Shown here in pieces: positions 1-9,729 of a DNA stretch of 64,000 bases. Positions within the stretch are counted from its first letter, which is position 1. Each line of letters begins with the position of its first letter. Position numbers and translations under genes: made by a program. Source of the DNA: Mycobacterium sp. MYCO198283 (GTDB lineage: Bacteria > Actinomycetota > Actinomycetes > Mycobacteriales > Mycobacteriaceae); assembly GCF_021213805.1 (NCBI RefSeq), contig NZ_JAJQJI010000001.1, forward strand, positions 627,944 to 691,943, given 5' to 3'. The notes below the pieces were generated by a model that saw only the letters and a program-made list of their open reading frames with translations, did no database searches and had not been told where the DNA came from.

Positions 1-621
1 GCCGTCGGCGTCGACACCGAACTCGAACTTGGTGTCCGCCAGGATCAGTCCCCGCTGCAAGGCATGCTCGGCGGCCTCGCCGTAGAGGCGCAGCGTGGCG
101 TCCCGCAGCGCCGCGGCGCGCTCGGCGCCCACCAGCGCCACCGTGTCGGCGAACGAGATGTTCTCGTCGTGGCCGCCGAGCTCGGCCTTCGTCGCCGGCG
201 TGTAGAGCGGTTCGGCGAAGCGGCTGGCCTCCACCAAGCCGCTCGGCAGCGCGATGCCGCACACCGCGCCGGTGCGCTGGTAGTCGAGCAGCCCGGAGCC
301 GGTGAGGTAGCCGCGCGCCACGCACTCGACCGGCTGCATGTCCAGCCGCCGCACCACCAGCGCGCGGCCCAGCACCTCGGCCGGGATGCGCGGGTCGTCG
401 GGCGGGCCGGCGAGGTGGTGCGGCGCGTCGAGGTGGTCGAACCAGAACACGCTCATCGCGGTGAGCACGCGGCCCTTGTCCGGAATCGGCGTCGGGAGCA
501 CGTGGTCGAACGCCGAGATGCGGTCGCTGGCGACGAAGAGCAGATGACCGTCGTCCACGCGGTAGATGTCGCGGACCTTGCCGCTGCCCACATGGTCGTA
601 GTCGCTCAGAGCCGGTCGCAC
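1..621 (-). CDS. purC: SAICAR synthetase PurC (C-terminus outside window)
   Basis: Phosphoribosylaminoimidazole-succinocarboxamide synthase, the cytosolic ATP-dependent step that joins aspartate to CAIR in purine synthesis. The 207 visible codons start at a GTG (619-621). Family motifs are visible: SGKVRDIY near residue 13, SDRISAFD near 32 and LADTKFEFG near 194. The remaining C-terminal part lies beyond base 1. purB is transcribed in the same direction about 0.7 kb upstream, separated by a small opposite-strand membrane-protein gene, which is the arrangement recalled for M. tuberculosis Rv0777-Rv0780. The GTG is chosen because the family starts a few residues before the YDHVGSGK motif. Confidence 0.96.
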   Translation of the reverse strand, partial: MRPALSDYDHVGSGKVRDIYRVDDGHLLFVASDRISAFDHVLPTPIPDKGRVLTAMSVFWFDHLDAPHHLAGPPDDPRIPAEVLGRALVVRRLDMQPVECVARGYLTGSGLLDYQRTGAVCGIALPSGLVEASRFAEPLYTPATKAELGGHDENISFADTVALVGAERAAALRDATLRLYGEAAEHALQRGLILADTKFEFGVDADG

Positions 622-673
622 CGACTCAGCCTATCGGCGCACCGGGCGCGGTCATTGTGCTGGGATCGGGCCC

Positions 674-1315
674 ATGACGCCCGGTCCTGCTGTCCCGTCG
701 CGCCGGCTCGCCCGCCTGCTGCGCTACGCCGCGTCACCCCGGCGGCTGCTGCTGCAGCTGATCAGCGACGCCGTCGTGGTCGTGTGGACGTTCGGCTGGC
801 TCACGATCGGCATGGCCGTGCACGCCGCCGTGTCGGCCATCGCCGAGGTCGGCCGGCAGGTGGAGAGCGGTGCCGACGGCATCGGCGGCAATCTCGACTC
901 GGCGGGCGAACGGGCGAACGGCGTGCCGTGGATCGGCGACGACCTGAGCAAACCGCTCGAGGCCGCGGGGCGGGCCGCCCGCGACCTCGCCGACGCGGGC
1001 CATCAACTCGACACCACCGCGAGCTGGCTGGCGGTGGTGCTGGCGATCGCAGTGGCGGCGCCGCCGATCCTGGGCGTTGCGGTGCCGTGGCTGTACCTGC
1101 GGCTGCGGTTCTTCCGGCGCAAGCGCACGGTGATCGACCTGGCGGCGACGCCCGCCGGCCGGCAGCTGCTGGCGCTGCGCGCGCTGGCGAACCGGCCGCT
1201 GCGCACGCTGACCCGCATCGACCCCGACCCCGTCAGCGCCTGGCGCCGCGACGACCCCGCGATCGTCGGGGGCCTCGCGGCGCTGGAGCTACGCAGCGCC
1301 GGCCTGCGCCGCTGA
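674..1315 (+). CDS. Conserved two-helix membrane protein (Rv0779c-like)
   Basis: A 213-residue protein of unknown function. Two hydrophobic stretches are visible, at about residues 33-54 and 118-141. Between them is a polar Gly/Ala/Asp-rich loop, and after the second helix a basic run (RFFRRKR) that should lie on the cytosolic side. The C-terminal part is Arg/Leu-rich and soluble. It lies between purC and purB on the opposite strand, like M. tuberculosis Rv0779c, also described as a transmembrane protein. It ends one base before the purB stop codon, so the two genes converge without room for a terminator. Function is not known to me. Confidence 0.8.
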   Translation: MTPGPAVPSRRLARLLRYAASPRRLLLQLISDAVVVVWTFGWLTIGMAVHAAVSAIAEVGRQVESGADGIGGNLDSAGERANGVPWIGDDLSKPLEAAGRAARDLADAGHQLDTTASWLAVVLAIAVAAPPILGVAVPWLYLRLRFFRRKRTVIDLAATPAGRQLLALRALANRPLRTLTRIDPDPVSAWRRDDPAIVGGLAALELRSAGLRR

Positions 1316-1316
1316 C

Positions 1317-2735
1317 TCAGAGGATGGCGCCCGGCTGGTAACGCGCGGCGTCGGGATGGCGGGCGACGAGCTGCTCGACGGCGGCGACCACGGCGTCGAC
1401 CTGATCGCCCGCCGCGCCGGTGAACGCCGCCTTGTCCGCGAGCGCGGCGTCGAGCGCGGCCCGGTCCAGCGGCAGCCGGTCGTCGGCGGCGAGCCGGTCC
1501 AGCAGGTCGGGCTCTGCACCGCGCTCCCGCATGGCCAGCGCCACCGCGACCGCGTGCTCCTTGATCACCTCGTGCGCGGTCTCGCGGCCCACCCCGGCGC
1601 GCACGGCGGCGATGAGTATCCGCGTGGTGGCAAGGAACGGCAGGTACCGGTCGAGCTCGCGGGCGATCACCGCGGGGTAGGCGCCGAATTCGGCCAACAC
1701 GGTCAGGAACGTCTCGAGCTGCCCGTCGATCGCGAAGAACGCGTCGGGCAGCGCCACCCGGCGCACCACCGAGCAGAACACGTCGCCTTCGTTCCACTGT
1801 GCGCCGGCCAGCTCGGCGGCCATCGAGGCGTAGCCGCGCAGCACCACCTGCAGGCCGTTGACCCGCTCGCAGGATCGGGTGTTCATCTTGTGCGGCATCG
1901 CCGAGGAACCGACCTGCCCGGGCGCGAACCCCTCGGTCACCAGCTCGTGGCCGGCCATCAGCCGGATGGTGTGCGCAAGCGACGACGGGCCCGCCCCCAG
2001 CTGCACCAGCGCCGAGCAGACGTCGTGGTCCAACGACCGCGGGTACACCTGCCCGACGCTCACCAACGCGTCCGAGAAGCCCAGGAAGGCCGCCACCCGT
2101 CGCTCCAGTTCGGCCAGCCGCGCCGTGTCGCCGTCGAACAGGTCGAGCATGTCCTGGCCGGTACCCATCGGCCCCTTGATGCCGCGCAGCGGATAGCGGG
2201 CGATCAGCTCCTCGATGCGCTGCAGCGCCACCAGCGTCTCCTGCGCCGCCGACGCGAACCGCTTGCCGAGCGTGGTGGCCTGCGCGGCGACGTTGTGGCT
2301 GCGGCCGGCCATCACCAGATCGCGATAGGACGCCGCCCGCTCGGCCAGCCGGGCCGCGACGGCCACCCCGTGGGCGTGTACGAGCTCAAGGGAGCGCCGG
2401 ATCTGCAGCTGTTCGACGTTCTCGGTGAGGTCGCGGCTGGTCATGCCCTTGTGGATGTGCTCGTGGCCGGCGAGCGCGTTGAACTCCTCGATGCGGGCCT
2501 TCACGTCGTGGCGGGTGACGCGCTCGCGCGCGGCGATCGAGCCGAGGTCGACGTGCTCGACCACCCGCTCGTAGGCGTCGACCACACCGTCGGGCACCGG
2601 TGTCCCGAGCTCGATCTGCGCCCGCAGCACCGCGATCCACAGCCGGCGCTCGGCGACGATCTTGGCCTCCGGCGACCAGATGGCCGTCATCGCCTCGCTG
2701 GCGTATCGATCGGCCAGCACGTTCGGGATGCTCAC
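1317..2735 (-). CDS. purB: Adenylosuccinate lyase PurB
   Basis: Adenylosuccinate lyase, 472 residues, removes fumarate from SAICAR and from adenylosuccinate in purine synthesis; a homotetrameric cytosolic enzyme. The fumarase/aspartase superfamily signature GSSAMPHKMN lies near residue 270, and HEHIHKGMTSRDLTEN, which carries a substrate-binding His, near residue 90. Length is normal for mycobacterial PurB. The ATG at 2735 faces the relZ start across only about 32 bases, so the two genes share a compact divergent promoter region. Transcription runs toward purC. Confidence 0.97.
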   Translation of the reverse strand: MSIPNVLADRYASEAMTAIWSPEAKIVAERRLWIAVLRAQIELGTPVPDGVVDAYERVVEHVDLGSIAARERVTRHDVKARIEEFNALAGHEHIHKGMTSRDLTENVEQLQIRRSLELVHAHGVAVAARLAERAASYRDLVMAGRSHNVAAQATTLGKRFASAAQETLVALQRIEELIARYPLRGIKGPMGTGQDMLDLFDGDTARLAELERRVAAFLGFSDALVSVGQVYPRSLDHDVCSALVQLGAGPSSLAHTIRLMAGHELVTEGFAPGQVGSSAMPHKMNTRSCERVNGLQVVLRGYASMAAELAGAQWNEGDVFCSVVRRVALPDAFFAIDGQLETFLTVLAEFGAYPAVIARELDRYLPFLATTRILIAAVRAGVGRETAHEVIKEHAVAVALAMRERGAEPDLLDRLAADDRLPLDRAALDAALADKAAFTGAAGDQVDAVVAAVEQLVARHPDAARYQPGAIL

Positions 2736-2767
2736 GGGCGTCGAGCCTAATGCGGCAGGGTGGAGCG

Positions 2768-4480
2768 GTGAACTTCGTCGGACTCGACCTGGCCTGGGGT
2801 GAGAAGAAGCCGACCGGCGTGGCGGTGGTGGACGAGTCGGGTGCGCTGGTGCACGTCGCGGTCGCCGGCACCGACGACGAGATCGTCGCCCAGTTGGCCC
2901 CGTACACCGCGGGCGACTGCGTCGTCGGCATCGACGCCCCGCTGATCGTGGCGAACGCCACCGGCAACCGGCCCGCCGAGGCGGCGCTCAACCGCGACTT
3001 CCAGCCGTTCCAGGCCGGCGCGCATCCCGCCAACAAGACCAAACCCGAGTTCGCCGGCACGCCGCGCGGCGCCCGGCTGGCCGCCGCCCTGCAGCTGGAT
3101 CTCGACCCGGCGTCGCGACGGCCGCGCCGGGCGATCGAGGTGTATCCGCACGCCGCCACGATCGCGCTGTTCCGGCTGCCCCGGACCCTGAAGTACAAAC
3201 CGAAACCGAAGCGGCCCTTCGAACTGCTGCAGTCGGAGCTGCTGCGGCTGATCGGCCTCGTCGAGAGCCTGGCGCACGCCGAGCCGCCGCTGCACGTGAC
3301 GGGGTGCGACGCCTGGGCGCAGCTGCGCCGCGACGTCGAGAACGCCACCCGCAAGAGCGACCTGCGCCGCGCCGAGGATCCCGTCGACGCCGTGCTGTGC
3401 GCCTACATCGCCCGCTACGCGACCCACCGGCCCGACGACGTCACGACCTACGGCGACCTGGCGACCGGCTACATCGTCACCCCGACGCTCCCGGCCGGCC
3501 TGACGCCGGCTCCCGGCGAACCGCGGACCGCCCGGGCGGTCGCCGAGTACGCGCGGCGCCGGCCGGCGCTGGTGGCCACCACCGAGCACTACCTGAAGCT
3601 GGTGACGGCGCTGCTCGACGACGCCGGCATCAACTACCTCAGCGTCACGGCGCGCACCAAGACCGTCGAGTCGTTCGCGGCCAAGGCCGATCAAATGGTC
3701 GACGGAAGAGTGGCTCGCCGGCTCTACAGCGACCCGCTGGTGGAGATCACCGACCAGGTCGGCCTGCGGGTGATCACCTATCTGCGCGAGGACGTCGACG
3801 CGGTGGCGACGCTGCTCGCCGACGAGCTGCGGCTGCTCGACGACCGGGACATGGGGCAGGAGACGGCGCGGGAGGGCCGCTGGGGTTACGCCAGCCGCCA
3901 CCTGCTCGTCGGCGTCGAGGGTGAGCAACAGCCGGCGTCGGTGCAGGTGCGCACGGTGCTGCAGCACGCGTGGGCGGAGTTCGAACACGACATCCGCTAC
4001 AAGGGCGCCATCCCGGCCGAGCACGCGCCGGAACTGGACCGCCGCTTCACGCTGGCGGCCGGGCTGCTCGAGCTCGCCGACCGCGAGTTCACCGCGATCC
4101 GGGAGCGGCTGCGCGTCACCATGACGGACCACGACGCGCAGCCGTCGACCGAGGCCGGTATCGCGATCCCGGTGCTGGCGACCTATCTGGGCAACCGGTA
4201 CGCCGACGCCGGCTGGTCACGCACCGACCACTACGGCTGGATCTCCGGGCTGCTGTCGGAGCTCGGCGTCGACTCACTGGTGGAGCTGACGGCGCTGCTC
4301 GATTCGGTCGACGCCGACGCGATCAACGCCGCGATGGACTACCGCTACCCGCCGGGTGCGGTGCGGCGGCTCGACGACGTGTTGCTGGCGGTGTTCGGCG
4401 ACCGCTACATCGGGTTGCGGGGCAACGCGCACCGGGTCGAGCGGCTGCGGCAGCGGCTGGCCCGGCTGCCGAACCGCTAG
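2768..4480 (+). CDS. relZ: RelZ-type protein: RNase H-like (DUF429) domain fused to (p)ppGpp synthetase domain
   Basis: A 570-residue fusion. Residues 1 to about 235 look like DUF429, an RNase H-like fold, starting FVGLDLAWGEKKPTG and carrying GIDAPL and AIEVYPH. Residues about 260-450 are a RelA/SpoT synthetase domain: DQVGLR near 329 (the DxxGxR motif), GYASRHLLV, and QVRTVLQHAWAEFEHDIRYK. The last 120 residues are a helical tail. This matches the M. smegmatis RNase HII-(p)ppGpp synthetase RelZ in domain order and size (established for that protein; inferred here). Start GTG 2768 is chosen because DUF429 proteins begin at the FVGLDLAWG strand; an ATG at 2750 in the same frame is possible. 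Overlaps the permease gene tail-to-tail by 3-4 bases. Confidence 0.88.
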   Translation: MNFVGLDLAWGEKKPTGVAVVDESGALVHVAVAGTDDEIVAQLAPYTAGDCVVGIDAPLIVANATGNRPAEAALNRDFQPFQAGAHPANKTKPEFAGTPRGARLAAALQLDLDPASRRPRRAIEVYPHAATIALFRLPRTLKYKPKPKRPFELLQSELLRLIGLVESLAHAEPPLHVTGCDAWAQLRRDVENATRKSDLRRAEDPVDAVLCAYIARYATHRPDDVTTYGDLATGYIVTPTLPAGLTPAPGEPRTARAVAEYARRRPALVATTEHYLKLVTALLDDAGINYLSVTARTKTVESFAAKADQMVDGRVARRLYSDPLVEITDQVGLRVITYLREDVDAVATLLADELRLLDDRDMGQETAREGRWGYASRHLLVGVEGEQQPASVQVRTVLQHAWAEFEHDIRYKGAIPAEHAPELDRRFTLAAGLLELADREFTAIRERLRVTMTDHDAQPSTEAGIAIPVLATYLGNRYADAGWSRTDHYGWISGLLSELGVDSLVELTALLDSVDADAINAAMDYRYPPGAVRRLDDVLLAVFGDRYIGLRGNAHRVERLRQRLARLPNR

Positions 4481-5907
4481 TCGGGGGCCGAGTCCAGCTC
4501 CGCCGGGTCGATGATGCGGGCCTCGCGGATGCCGAGTTGCCGGTTGACGAGCCGGGTCAGCAGGTACAGGACGACGCCGACGAGCACCAGCGCACCGGCG
4601 ACGAGGTACTGCGACAGCGGGCGGCCCGACGTCGGCAGCACCAGGTAGGCCGACGCCAGGCACCCGATCACCGGCAACGCGGTCGGGGTGGTGAAGTGGC
4701 CGCCGCCCGCGCGCACGTCGCGCCGCAGCACCAGCACCGCGATGTTGACGACGGCGAACACGGCGAGCAGCAGCAGCGAGGTGGTGCCGCCGAGCACCTC
4801 GACCGCGCTGTCGCTGGCGAACAGCGACACGTAGACGATCAACCCGAAAGCGATGGTGGTGGTGAACAGGATCGCCACCCACGGCGAGCGGCGGGTGGCG
4901 TGCACGGTGCCGAGCGGTCGGGGCAGCACCCGCTGCCGGGCCATCCCGTAGATGAGCCGGCTGGCCATCAGCATGTTGATGAGCGCGGTGTTCGAGACCG
5001 CGATCATCGTGATGAACGGGAACAGCGTCTCTATCGGGATGCCGACGTCGGCCGCCGCCACCACGTCGACCAGCGGGGTGCTGCTGGTCCGCAGGTCGCC
5101 GACGGGAACGAGCGCGACGGCGACGATCGACACCAGGATGTAGACGAGGCCGGCGATACCGAGGCCCGTCAGCAGCACCTTGGGAAAGATGCGCACCGGA
5201 TCCTTGGTCTCCTCGGCCATGTTCACCGAGTCCTCGAATCCGACCATCGCGAAGAACGCCAGCGAGGTCGCGGCGGTCACCGCGAGGAAGGCGTTCTTGT
5301 CGCCGGCGGTCTCGAAGGCGACGACGCGCGAGAAGTCGACGTCCCCGCCCTGCGTGAACGCCCACAGCCCGGCCAGCAGCACCGTGGTCAGGCCCGCGAT
5401 CTCGACGATGGTGAGGACGACGTTGAGCCCGACGCTCTCGGTGACGCCGCGGAAGTTGACGGCGGCCAGCACCGCCATGAAGCCGAGCGCGACGAGCGCG
5501 ACGCCGACGCGGCTGCCGTCCTCGCCGGTGATGCCGCGGAAGAGGTTCTCGCCGAACACCTGCGACGCCGTGGACGCCGAGGTGATGCCGGAGCACATGA
5601 CGACGAAGGTCACCAGGAACGTGACGAAGTGGATGCCGAACGCCTTGTGGGTGTAGAGCGCGGCGCCCGCCGCCTGCGGATACTTCGTGACGAGCTCGAG
5701 GTAGCTGAACGCGGTGACGGTGGCGATCGCAAAGGCCAGCAGGAACGGCAGCCAGGCGGCGCCGCCGACCTGGCCGGCGATCTTGCCGGTGAGCCCGTAC
5801 ACACCGGTGCCCAGGATGTCGCCGACGATGAACAGCAGCAGCAACCCGGGCCCGATCACCCGTTTCAGTTCGGGCTCGGAGTCTTTCGTGGCGGCGGCCT
5901 GCGTCAT
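4477..5907 (-). CDS. APC-family amino acid permease
   Basis: A 476-residue integral membrane transporter of the amino acid-polyamine-organocation superfamily. About twelve hydrophobic helices are readable, and the first unwound helix has the family pattern GDILGTGVYGLTG near residue 30. Members are proton-coupled amino acid or polyamine importers; the substrate cannot be read from sequence. The N-terminus is short and charged (MTQAAATKDSEPELKR). It stands alone between relZ (convergent) and a TetR gene on the same strand 46 bases upstream, which is close enough for co-transcription. Confidence 0.88.
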   Translation of the reverse strand: MTQAAATKDSEPELKRVIGPGLLLLFIVGDILGTGVYGLTGKIAGQVGGAAWLPFLLAFAIATVTAFSYLELVTKYPQAAGAALYTHKAFGIHFVTFLVTFVVMCSGITSASTASQVFGENLFRGITGEDGSRVGVALVALGFMAVLAAVNFRGVTESVGLNVVLTIVEIAGLTTVLLAGLWAFTQGGDVDFSRVVAFETAGDKNAFLAVTAATSLAFFAMVGFEDSVNMAEETKDPVRIFPKVLLTGLGIAGLVYILVSIVAVALVPVGDLRTSSTPLVDVVAAADVGIPIETLFPFITMIAVSNTALINMLMASRLIYGMARQRVLPRPLGTVHATRRSPWVAILFTTTIAFGLIVYVSLFASDSAVEVLGGTTSLLLLAVFAVVNIAVLVLRRDVRAGGGHFTTPTALPVIGCLASAYLVLPTSGRPLSQYLVAGALVLVGVVLYLLTRLVNRQLGIREARIIDPAELDSAPD

Positions 5908-5953
5908 GGCGCTCCTCGGGTCAACGGGCCTTCATCATCGACCAGCGCACGCC

Positions 5954-6574
5954 TCACCGCACCGGCAACCGCTGATCCGGCGGTGCCAGCGCGTCGATGA
6001 CGTCGACGAGCGTGGTGCGGGCGGTTTCCCGGGCCGTCCCGCTGTCCTCGACGAGCGCCGACACGACCGCCCCGTCGACCGCGCACAGCAGCGCCGCGAG
6101 CCGACCCGCCGGCACCGAACGACCGGATCGCGCAACGACTTCCATGACCGCCTCGGCACGCAACCGGCGCAGCCGGCGCTGCATGTCCCGCAGCCGGGGC
6201 TGCCGCGCGCAGGCGATGTAGCGCTCGTAACGCGAGATCAGCTGCTCGCTCGACGGGGTGTTGCCCAGCAGCAGGTCGACGAGGACGTCGGCGATGGATT
6301 CGGCCCCGCGCCGCCGCCGCGGCAACGCGTCGACGCGCGCCCGCAGCTGGGCGGTCTCCAGATCCGACACGTGCGCTATGGCGTTGTCGATCAGGTCGTC
6401 CAGAGACGAGAAGTAGTAGGTCGTCGACGCCAGCGGCATGCCGGCGCGACGGGCGACGGCGCGGTGCCGCACCGCGTCGAAGCCACCCTCGCAGAGCAAC
6501 TCGGCGGCCGCGCTGACCAGCGCATACCGCCGGCGTTCGCCCTTCGGGGTGACCGCTGCCGTCACGCGGATCAT
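5954..6574 (-). CDS. TetR-family regulator (Rv0775-like)
   Basis: A 206-residue TetR-type repressor. The N-terminal helix-turn-helix covers residues about 12-58, with the typical recognition-helix end AGMPLASTTYYFSS. The C-terminal ligand domain is helical and rich in Arg and Leu. Start ATG at 6574 gives the usual short lead before the helix-turn-helix; longer readings run through the divergent promoter. The secreted esterase starts 94 bases away in the opposite direction, the same pairing as M. tuberculosis Rv0775/Rv0774c, so it probably controls that gene and itself. The intergenic region contains the palindrome GCACGTGC near 6597, a possible operator core. Confidence 0.88.
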   Translation of the reverse strand: MIRVTAAVTPKGERRRYALVSAAAELLCEGGFDAVRHRAVARRAGMPLASTTYYFSSLDDLIDNAIAHVSDLETAQLRARVDALPRRRRGAESIADVLVDLLLGNTPSSEQLISRYERYIACARQPRLRDMQRRLRRLRAEAVMEVVARSGRSVPAGRLAALLCAVDGAVVSALVEDSGTARETARTTLVDVIDALAPPDQRLPVR

Positions 6575-6667
6575 GCTGCCAGGCGGCCGGTTGCCGCACG
6601 TGCGTTTCGCGCCGAACGGCACCGGTCTGAGCTGACCCCGCCGCTGGCCGATGGCATGATTGCCCTC

Positions 6668-7552
6668 ATGCGTCCCCTCACCCGTCGCGAGGCGTTGCGG
6701 CTCGGGGTCGGCGTCGTCGCCGGGGCCGCCGGCGCGTTCGCCGTCGGTGTCACCGTGCGCCACACCCCGACCGCCGTGCCGGTGACATGGACCGGCTTCG
6801 GGACGCCGCGGCTGCCGCTGCCCGCCGAACCCGCTGCGGGACAACCGACCATGGTCCGCGGGTCGTTCGCGTCGGCGGCCCGGGGTGGTGTCGAGACGAA
6901 CTGGGCGATCGCGCGGCCGCCCGGCCAGACGGCGCCGCTGCGGCCGGTGATCGCGCTGCACGGCAAGGGCGGGGACGCGGCGAGCGTCATGGCCGGCGGG
7001 GTCGAGCCCGGTCTTGCGCAGGCCGTCGCCGCGGGCCTGCCACCGGTGGCGGTGGTGGCCGTGGACGGCGGCGGGAGCTACTGGCACCGCCGGGAGTCCG
7101 GGGAGGACACCGGGGCGATGGTGCTCGACGAGCTGCTGCCGCTGCTCGCCCACCAGGGTCTGGACACCTCACGGGTCGCGTTCCTGGGCTGGTCGATGGG
7201 CGGCTACGGCGCGCTGCTGCTGGGCGGCCGGTTGGGCCCGGCGCGCACCGCCGCGATCTGCGCGGTCAGCCCGGCGTTGTGGACGTCGCCGGGCGCGACG
7301 GCGCCGGGGGCGTTCGACAGCGCCGAGGACTACGCCGCCAACAGCGTCTGGGGTCTGCCCGCGCTGGGACAGATCCCGCTCCGCATCGACATCGGCAACG
7401 ACGACCCGTTCGCCGGCGCCACGCGGGAGTTCATCGCGCAGCTGCCGAAGCCGCCCGCGGGCGGCTTCTCCCCCGGCGGCCACGACGGCGCGTTCTGGTC
7501 GTCGCAGCTGCCCGGCGAGCTCGCCTGGATCGCCCCGTTGCTGACGGCTTAG
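6668..7552 (+). CDS. Secreted esterase of the alpha/beta hydrolase fold (Rv0774c-like)
   Basis: A 294-residue hydrolase with a twin-arginine-like N-terminus (TRREALRLGVGVVAGAAGAFA), indicating Tat export. The nucleophile elbow GWSMGG is near residue 176, and a His in GGHDGAFW near 273 is the likely general base. The fold resembles the mycobacterial S-formylglutathione hydrolase/mycolyltransferase-like esterases. M. tuberculosis Rv0774c at the same position is described as an extracellular esterase (recalled). ATG 6668 is preferred; an in-frame ATG at 6656 is also possible. Divergent from a TetR gene that probably regulates it. Its stop overlaps the stop of the SDR gene on the other strand. 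Confidence 0.86.
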   Translation: MRPLTRREALRLGVGVVAGAAGAFAVGVTVRHTPTAVPVTWTGFGTPRLPLPAEPAAGQPTMVRGSFASAARGGVETNWAIARPPGQTAPLRPVIALHGKGGDAASVMAGGVEPGLAQAVAAGLPPVAVVAVDGGGSYWHRRESGEDTGAMVLDELLPLLAHQGLDTSRVAFLGWSMGGYGALLLGGRLGPARTAAICAVSPALWTSPGATAPGAFDSAEDYAANSVWGLPALGQIPLRIDIGNDDPFAGATREFIAQLPKPPAGGFSPGGHDGAFWSSQLPGELAWIAPLLTA

Positions 7553-8337
7553 CGCTTCGGCAGCACCGACGACATCAGCTTGTTGCCCTTGGCCGTGACG
7601 GCGTCGGGCAGCAGCCGGTTGGTGTTGAACAACAGCTTCGACACCAGCGACGACGCGACGACCTTCTGCTTGTCGTCCATCAACGCCTGGAAACCTTTCG
7701 CCGCCACCTTGGCCGGGTCGTCCTTGGGCATGCGGCCCATCACGGTGTCGCCCATCCGGGCGCGGTCGAAGAAGTTCGTGTCGGTGGCGCCGGGCATGAG
7801 CGCGGTGACGGTGACGCCGGAGTCCTTGAGTTCGTCGCGGAGCGCCTCGGCGAACGACTGCACGAATGACTTCGAGGCGTTGTACACCGGCTGTTTCGGG
7901 CCGGGCATCGTCGCGGCGACCGACGACGTGAACAACACCTTCCCGGCGCCGCGCGCCGCCATGTCCCGCACCACCAGCTTCGCGAGTAGCACCGTGGACC
8001 GCACGTTGAGGTCGATGACCGCCAGGTCCTGCGCGATGTCGGTCTCGACGAAGAGGCCGCCGCTGCCGATGCCGGCGCCCAGCGCCGCGGCGTCGAGGTA
8101 CCGGCCGCCCGAGGTCGCCGTTTCGTAGAGCGTCGCGGGACCGTCGGGTTCGCCGAGGTCCACCTGCACCGCCTCGATCCGGGTGCCGTTGCGGGCGAGT
8201 CTCTCGGGCACCGCGTGGATGGCGTCGTCCTCGGCGGCGACGATGACGTCGTAGCCGTGCTCGACGAATTCACGGGCGAGTTCGAAGCCGATGCCGCTCG
8301 ACGCGCCGGTCACCAGTGCCCACTGCGATTGGCTCAT
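7549..8337 (-). CDS. Short-chain dehydrogenase/reductase
   Basis: A 262-residue NAD(P)-dependent SDR. The Rossmann glycine motif TGASSGIGFE is at residues about 10-19, and the catalytic Ser (FTSSVA) and YNASK lie near 140-160. The usual NNAG strand is replaced by ALGAGIG, seen in some classical SDRs. Substrate cannot be predicted. It converges with the esterase gene with a 4-base overlap and lies 30 bases downstream of purD on the same strand, so co-transcription with purD is plausible. It has no counterpart that I recall between Rv0774c and purD in M. tuberculosis. Confidence 0.85.
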   Translation of the reverse strand: MSQSQWALVTGASSGIGFELAREFVEHGYDVIVAAEDDAIHAVPERLARNGTRIEAVQVDLGEPDGPATLYETATSGGRYLDAAALGAGIGSGGLFVETDIAQDLAVIDLNVRSTVLLAKLVVRDMAARGAGKVLFTSSVAATMPGPKQPVYNASKSFVQSFAEALRDELKDSGVTVTALMPGATDTNFFDRARMGDTVMGRMPKDDPAKVAAKGFQALMDDKQKVVASSLVSKLLFNTNRLLPDAVTAKGNKLMSSVLPKR

Positions 8338-8367
8338 CGCCGTCGGCTACCCCGCGGTCCGCGACCG

Positions 8368-9648
8368 CTAACGCCCGATGCCGACGCGGCCCTGCGCGGC
8401 GGCCAGCGCGATGTCGGTGCGGTAGTGGCCGCCGGGCAGCTTCACAGCGCCCAGCAGGTCGTAGGCCGCCGTGCGGGCGGCGGCGAGGTCGGCGCCGGTG
8501 CCGACCACCGACAACACCCGGCCGCCCGCCGAGACGATCGTCCCGTCGTCGCGGCGGGCGGTGCCGGCGTGCAGCACACCGGGCGCGTCGGCGCCGGTGA
8601 TGACGTCGCCGAGCCGCGGCCGGCCGGGATAGTTCTCGGCGGCGAGGACGACGGTGACCGCGGCGCCGTCGGCGAAGCGCGGCGGCGGGGCGGTTGCGAG
8701 CGTGCCGGTGGCGGCGGCGAAGAGCAACTCGGACAGCGGCGAGTCGAGCAGCGCCAGCACGGCTTGGGTCTCGGGATCACCGAATCGGCAGTTGAACTCG
8801 ACGACCGCGGGCCCGCTCGAGGTGATCGCGAGCCCGGCGTACAGCACCCCGGAGAACGGCGTGCCGCGCGAGACGAGTTCTGCGGCAACGGGTGTCACGA
8901 TGTCGTCGACGATGGACGCGAACGTGTCGGCGGGCAGCCAGGGCAGCGGCGCGTAGGCGCCCATGCCGCCGGTGTTGGGGCCGCTGTCGCCGTCGCCGAC
9001 CCGCTTGAAGTCCTGCGCGGGCGGCAGCGGCACCACCGTCTCGCCGTCGACGACGCACAGCAACGACACCTCGGGCCCGTCGAGGAAGGATTCGAGCAGC
9101 ACCGGGTGCCCGCCGTCGAGCAGACCCGCGGCGTGCGCCCGGGCGGTATGGCGGTCGGCGGTGACGACGACGCCCTTGCCGGCAGCGAGCCCGTCGTCCT
9201 TGACCACCCACGCCTGATCGCCGGGCGGACCGAACCGGTCGAGCGCGGCATCGAGGTGAGCGGGATTGTCGACGATCTCGCTGCGAGCGGTCCGCACGCC
9301 GGCGGCGGTCATGACGTCCTTGGCGAACGCCTTGGAGCCCTCGATGCGGGCCGCGTCCGCACTGGGCCCGAAACAGGCGATGCCGGCGGCGCGGACCGCG
9401 TCGGCGACCCCGAGCACCAGCGGCACCTCCGGCCCGATCACGACGAGGTCGGCGCCGACGTCGCGGGCGAGCGCGGCGACGGCCGCACCGTCGGTGATGT
9501 CCACCGACCGCTGGTCGGCGACCGCGGCGGTACCGGCGTTGCCCGGCGCGATGGACAGCCCGTCGACCCCCGGGTCGCGCCGCAGGGCGCTCACCAGCGC
9601 ATGTTCCCGAGCACCGGAACCGATCACCAGGACGTGCACGGCGTTCAC
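8368..9648 (-). CDS. purD: Phosphoribosylamine-glycine ligase PurD
   Basis: GAR synthetase, 426 residues, the ATP-grasp ligase that joins glycine to phosphoribosylamine in purine synthesis. The N-terminal PurD motif [13 protein letters not shown] is at residues about 6-18. The ATP-grasp region includes [14 protein letters not shown] and [11 protein letters not shown], and the metal-binding [10 protein letters not shown] and [12 protein letters not shown] (the PurD signature RFGDPETQ) lie near 230 and 285. Length is normal. It is the third purine gene in the window, all transcribed leftward but not contiguous. Confidence 0.97.
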   Translation of the reverse strand: MNAVHVLVIGSGAREHALVSALRRDPGVDGLSIAPGNAGTAAVADQRSVDITDGAAVAALARDVGADLVVIGPEVPLVLGVADAVRAAGIACFGPSADAARIEGSKAFAKDVMTAAGVRTARSEIVDNPAHLDAALDRFGPPGDQAWVVKDDGLAAGKGVVVTADRHTARAHAAGLLDGGHPVLLESFLDGPEVSLLCVVDGETVVPLPPAQDFKRVGDGDSGPNTGGMGAYAPLPWLPADTFASIVDDIVTPVAAELVSRGTPFSGVLYAGLAITSSGPAVVEFNCRFGDPETQAVLALLDSPLSELLFAAATGTLATAPPPRFADGAAVTVVLAAENYPGRPRLGDVITGADAPGVLHAGTARRDDGTIVSAGGRVLSVVGTGADLAAARTAAYDLLGAVKLPGGHYRTDIALAAAQGRVGIGR

Positions 9649-9729
9649 CCTAACGACCCCGCCGCGAGAACACCGTTCTTGCCGTCACCAGGCCGGAAGA
9701 GCGGCGAGAACAGTAGTCTCGGCGATCGA

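Noticed and set aside
2736..2767. Purine riboswitch or PurR box between purB and relZ
   Set aside because: Only 32 bases, with no stem-loop or recognisable box.
3970..6000. 676-aa open frame on the plus strand over relZ and the permease
   Set aside because: Arg/Gly/Ala-rich shadow of two well-supported genes in other frames; GC-rich codon positions make such frames common here.
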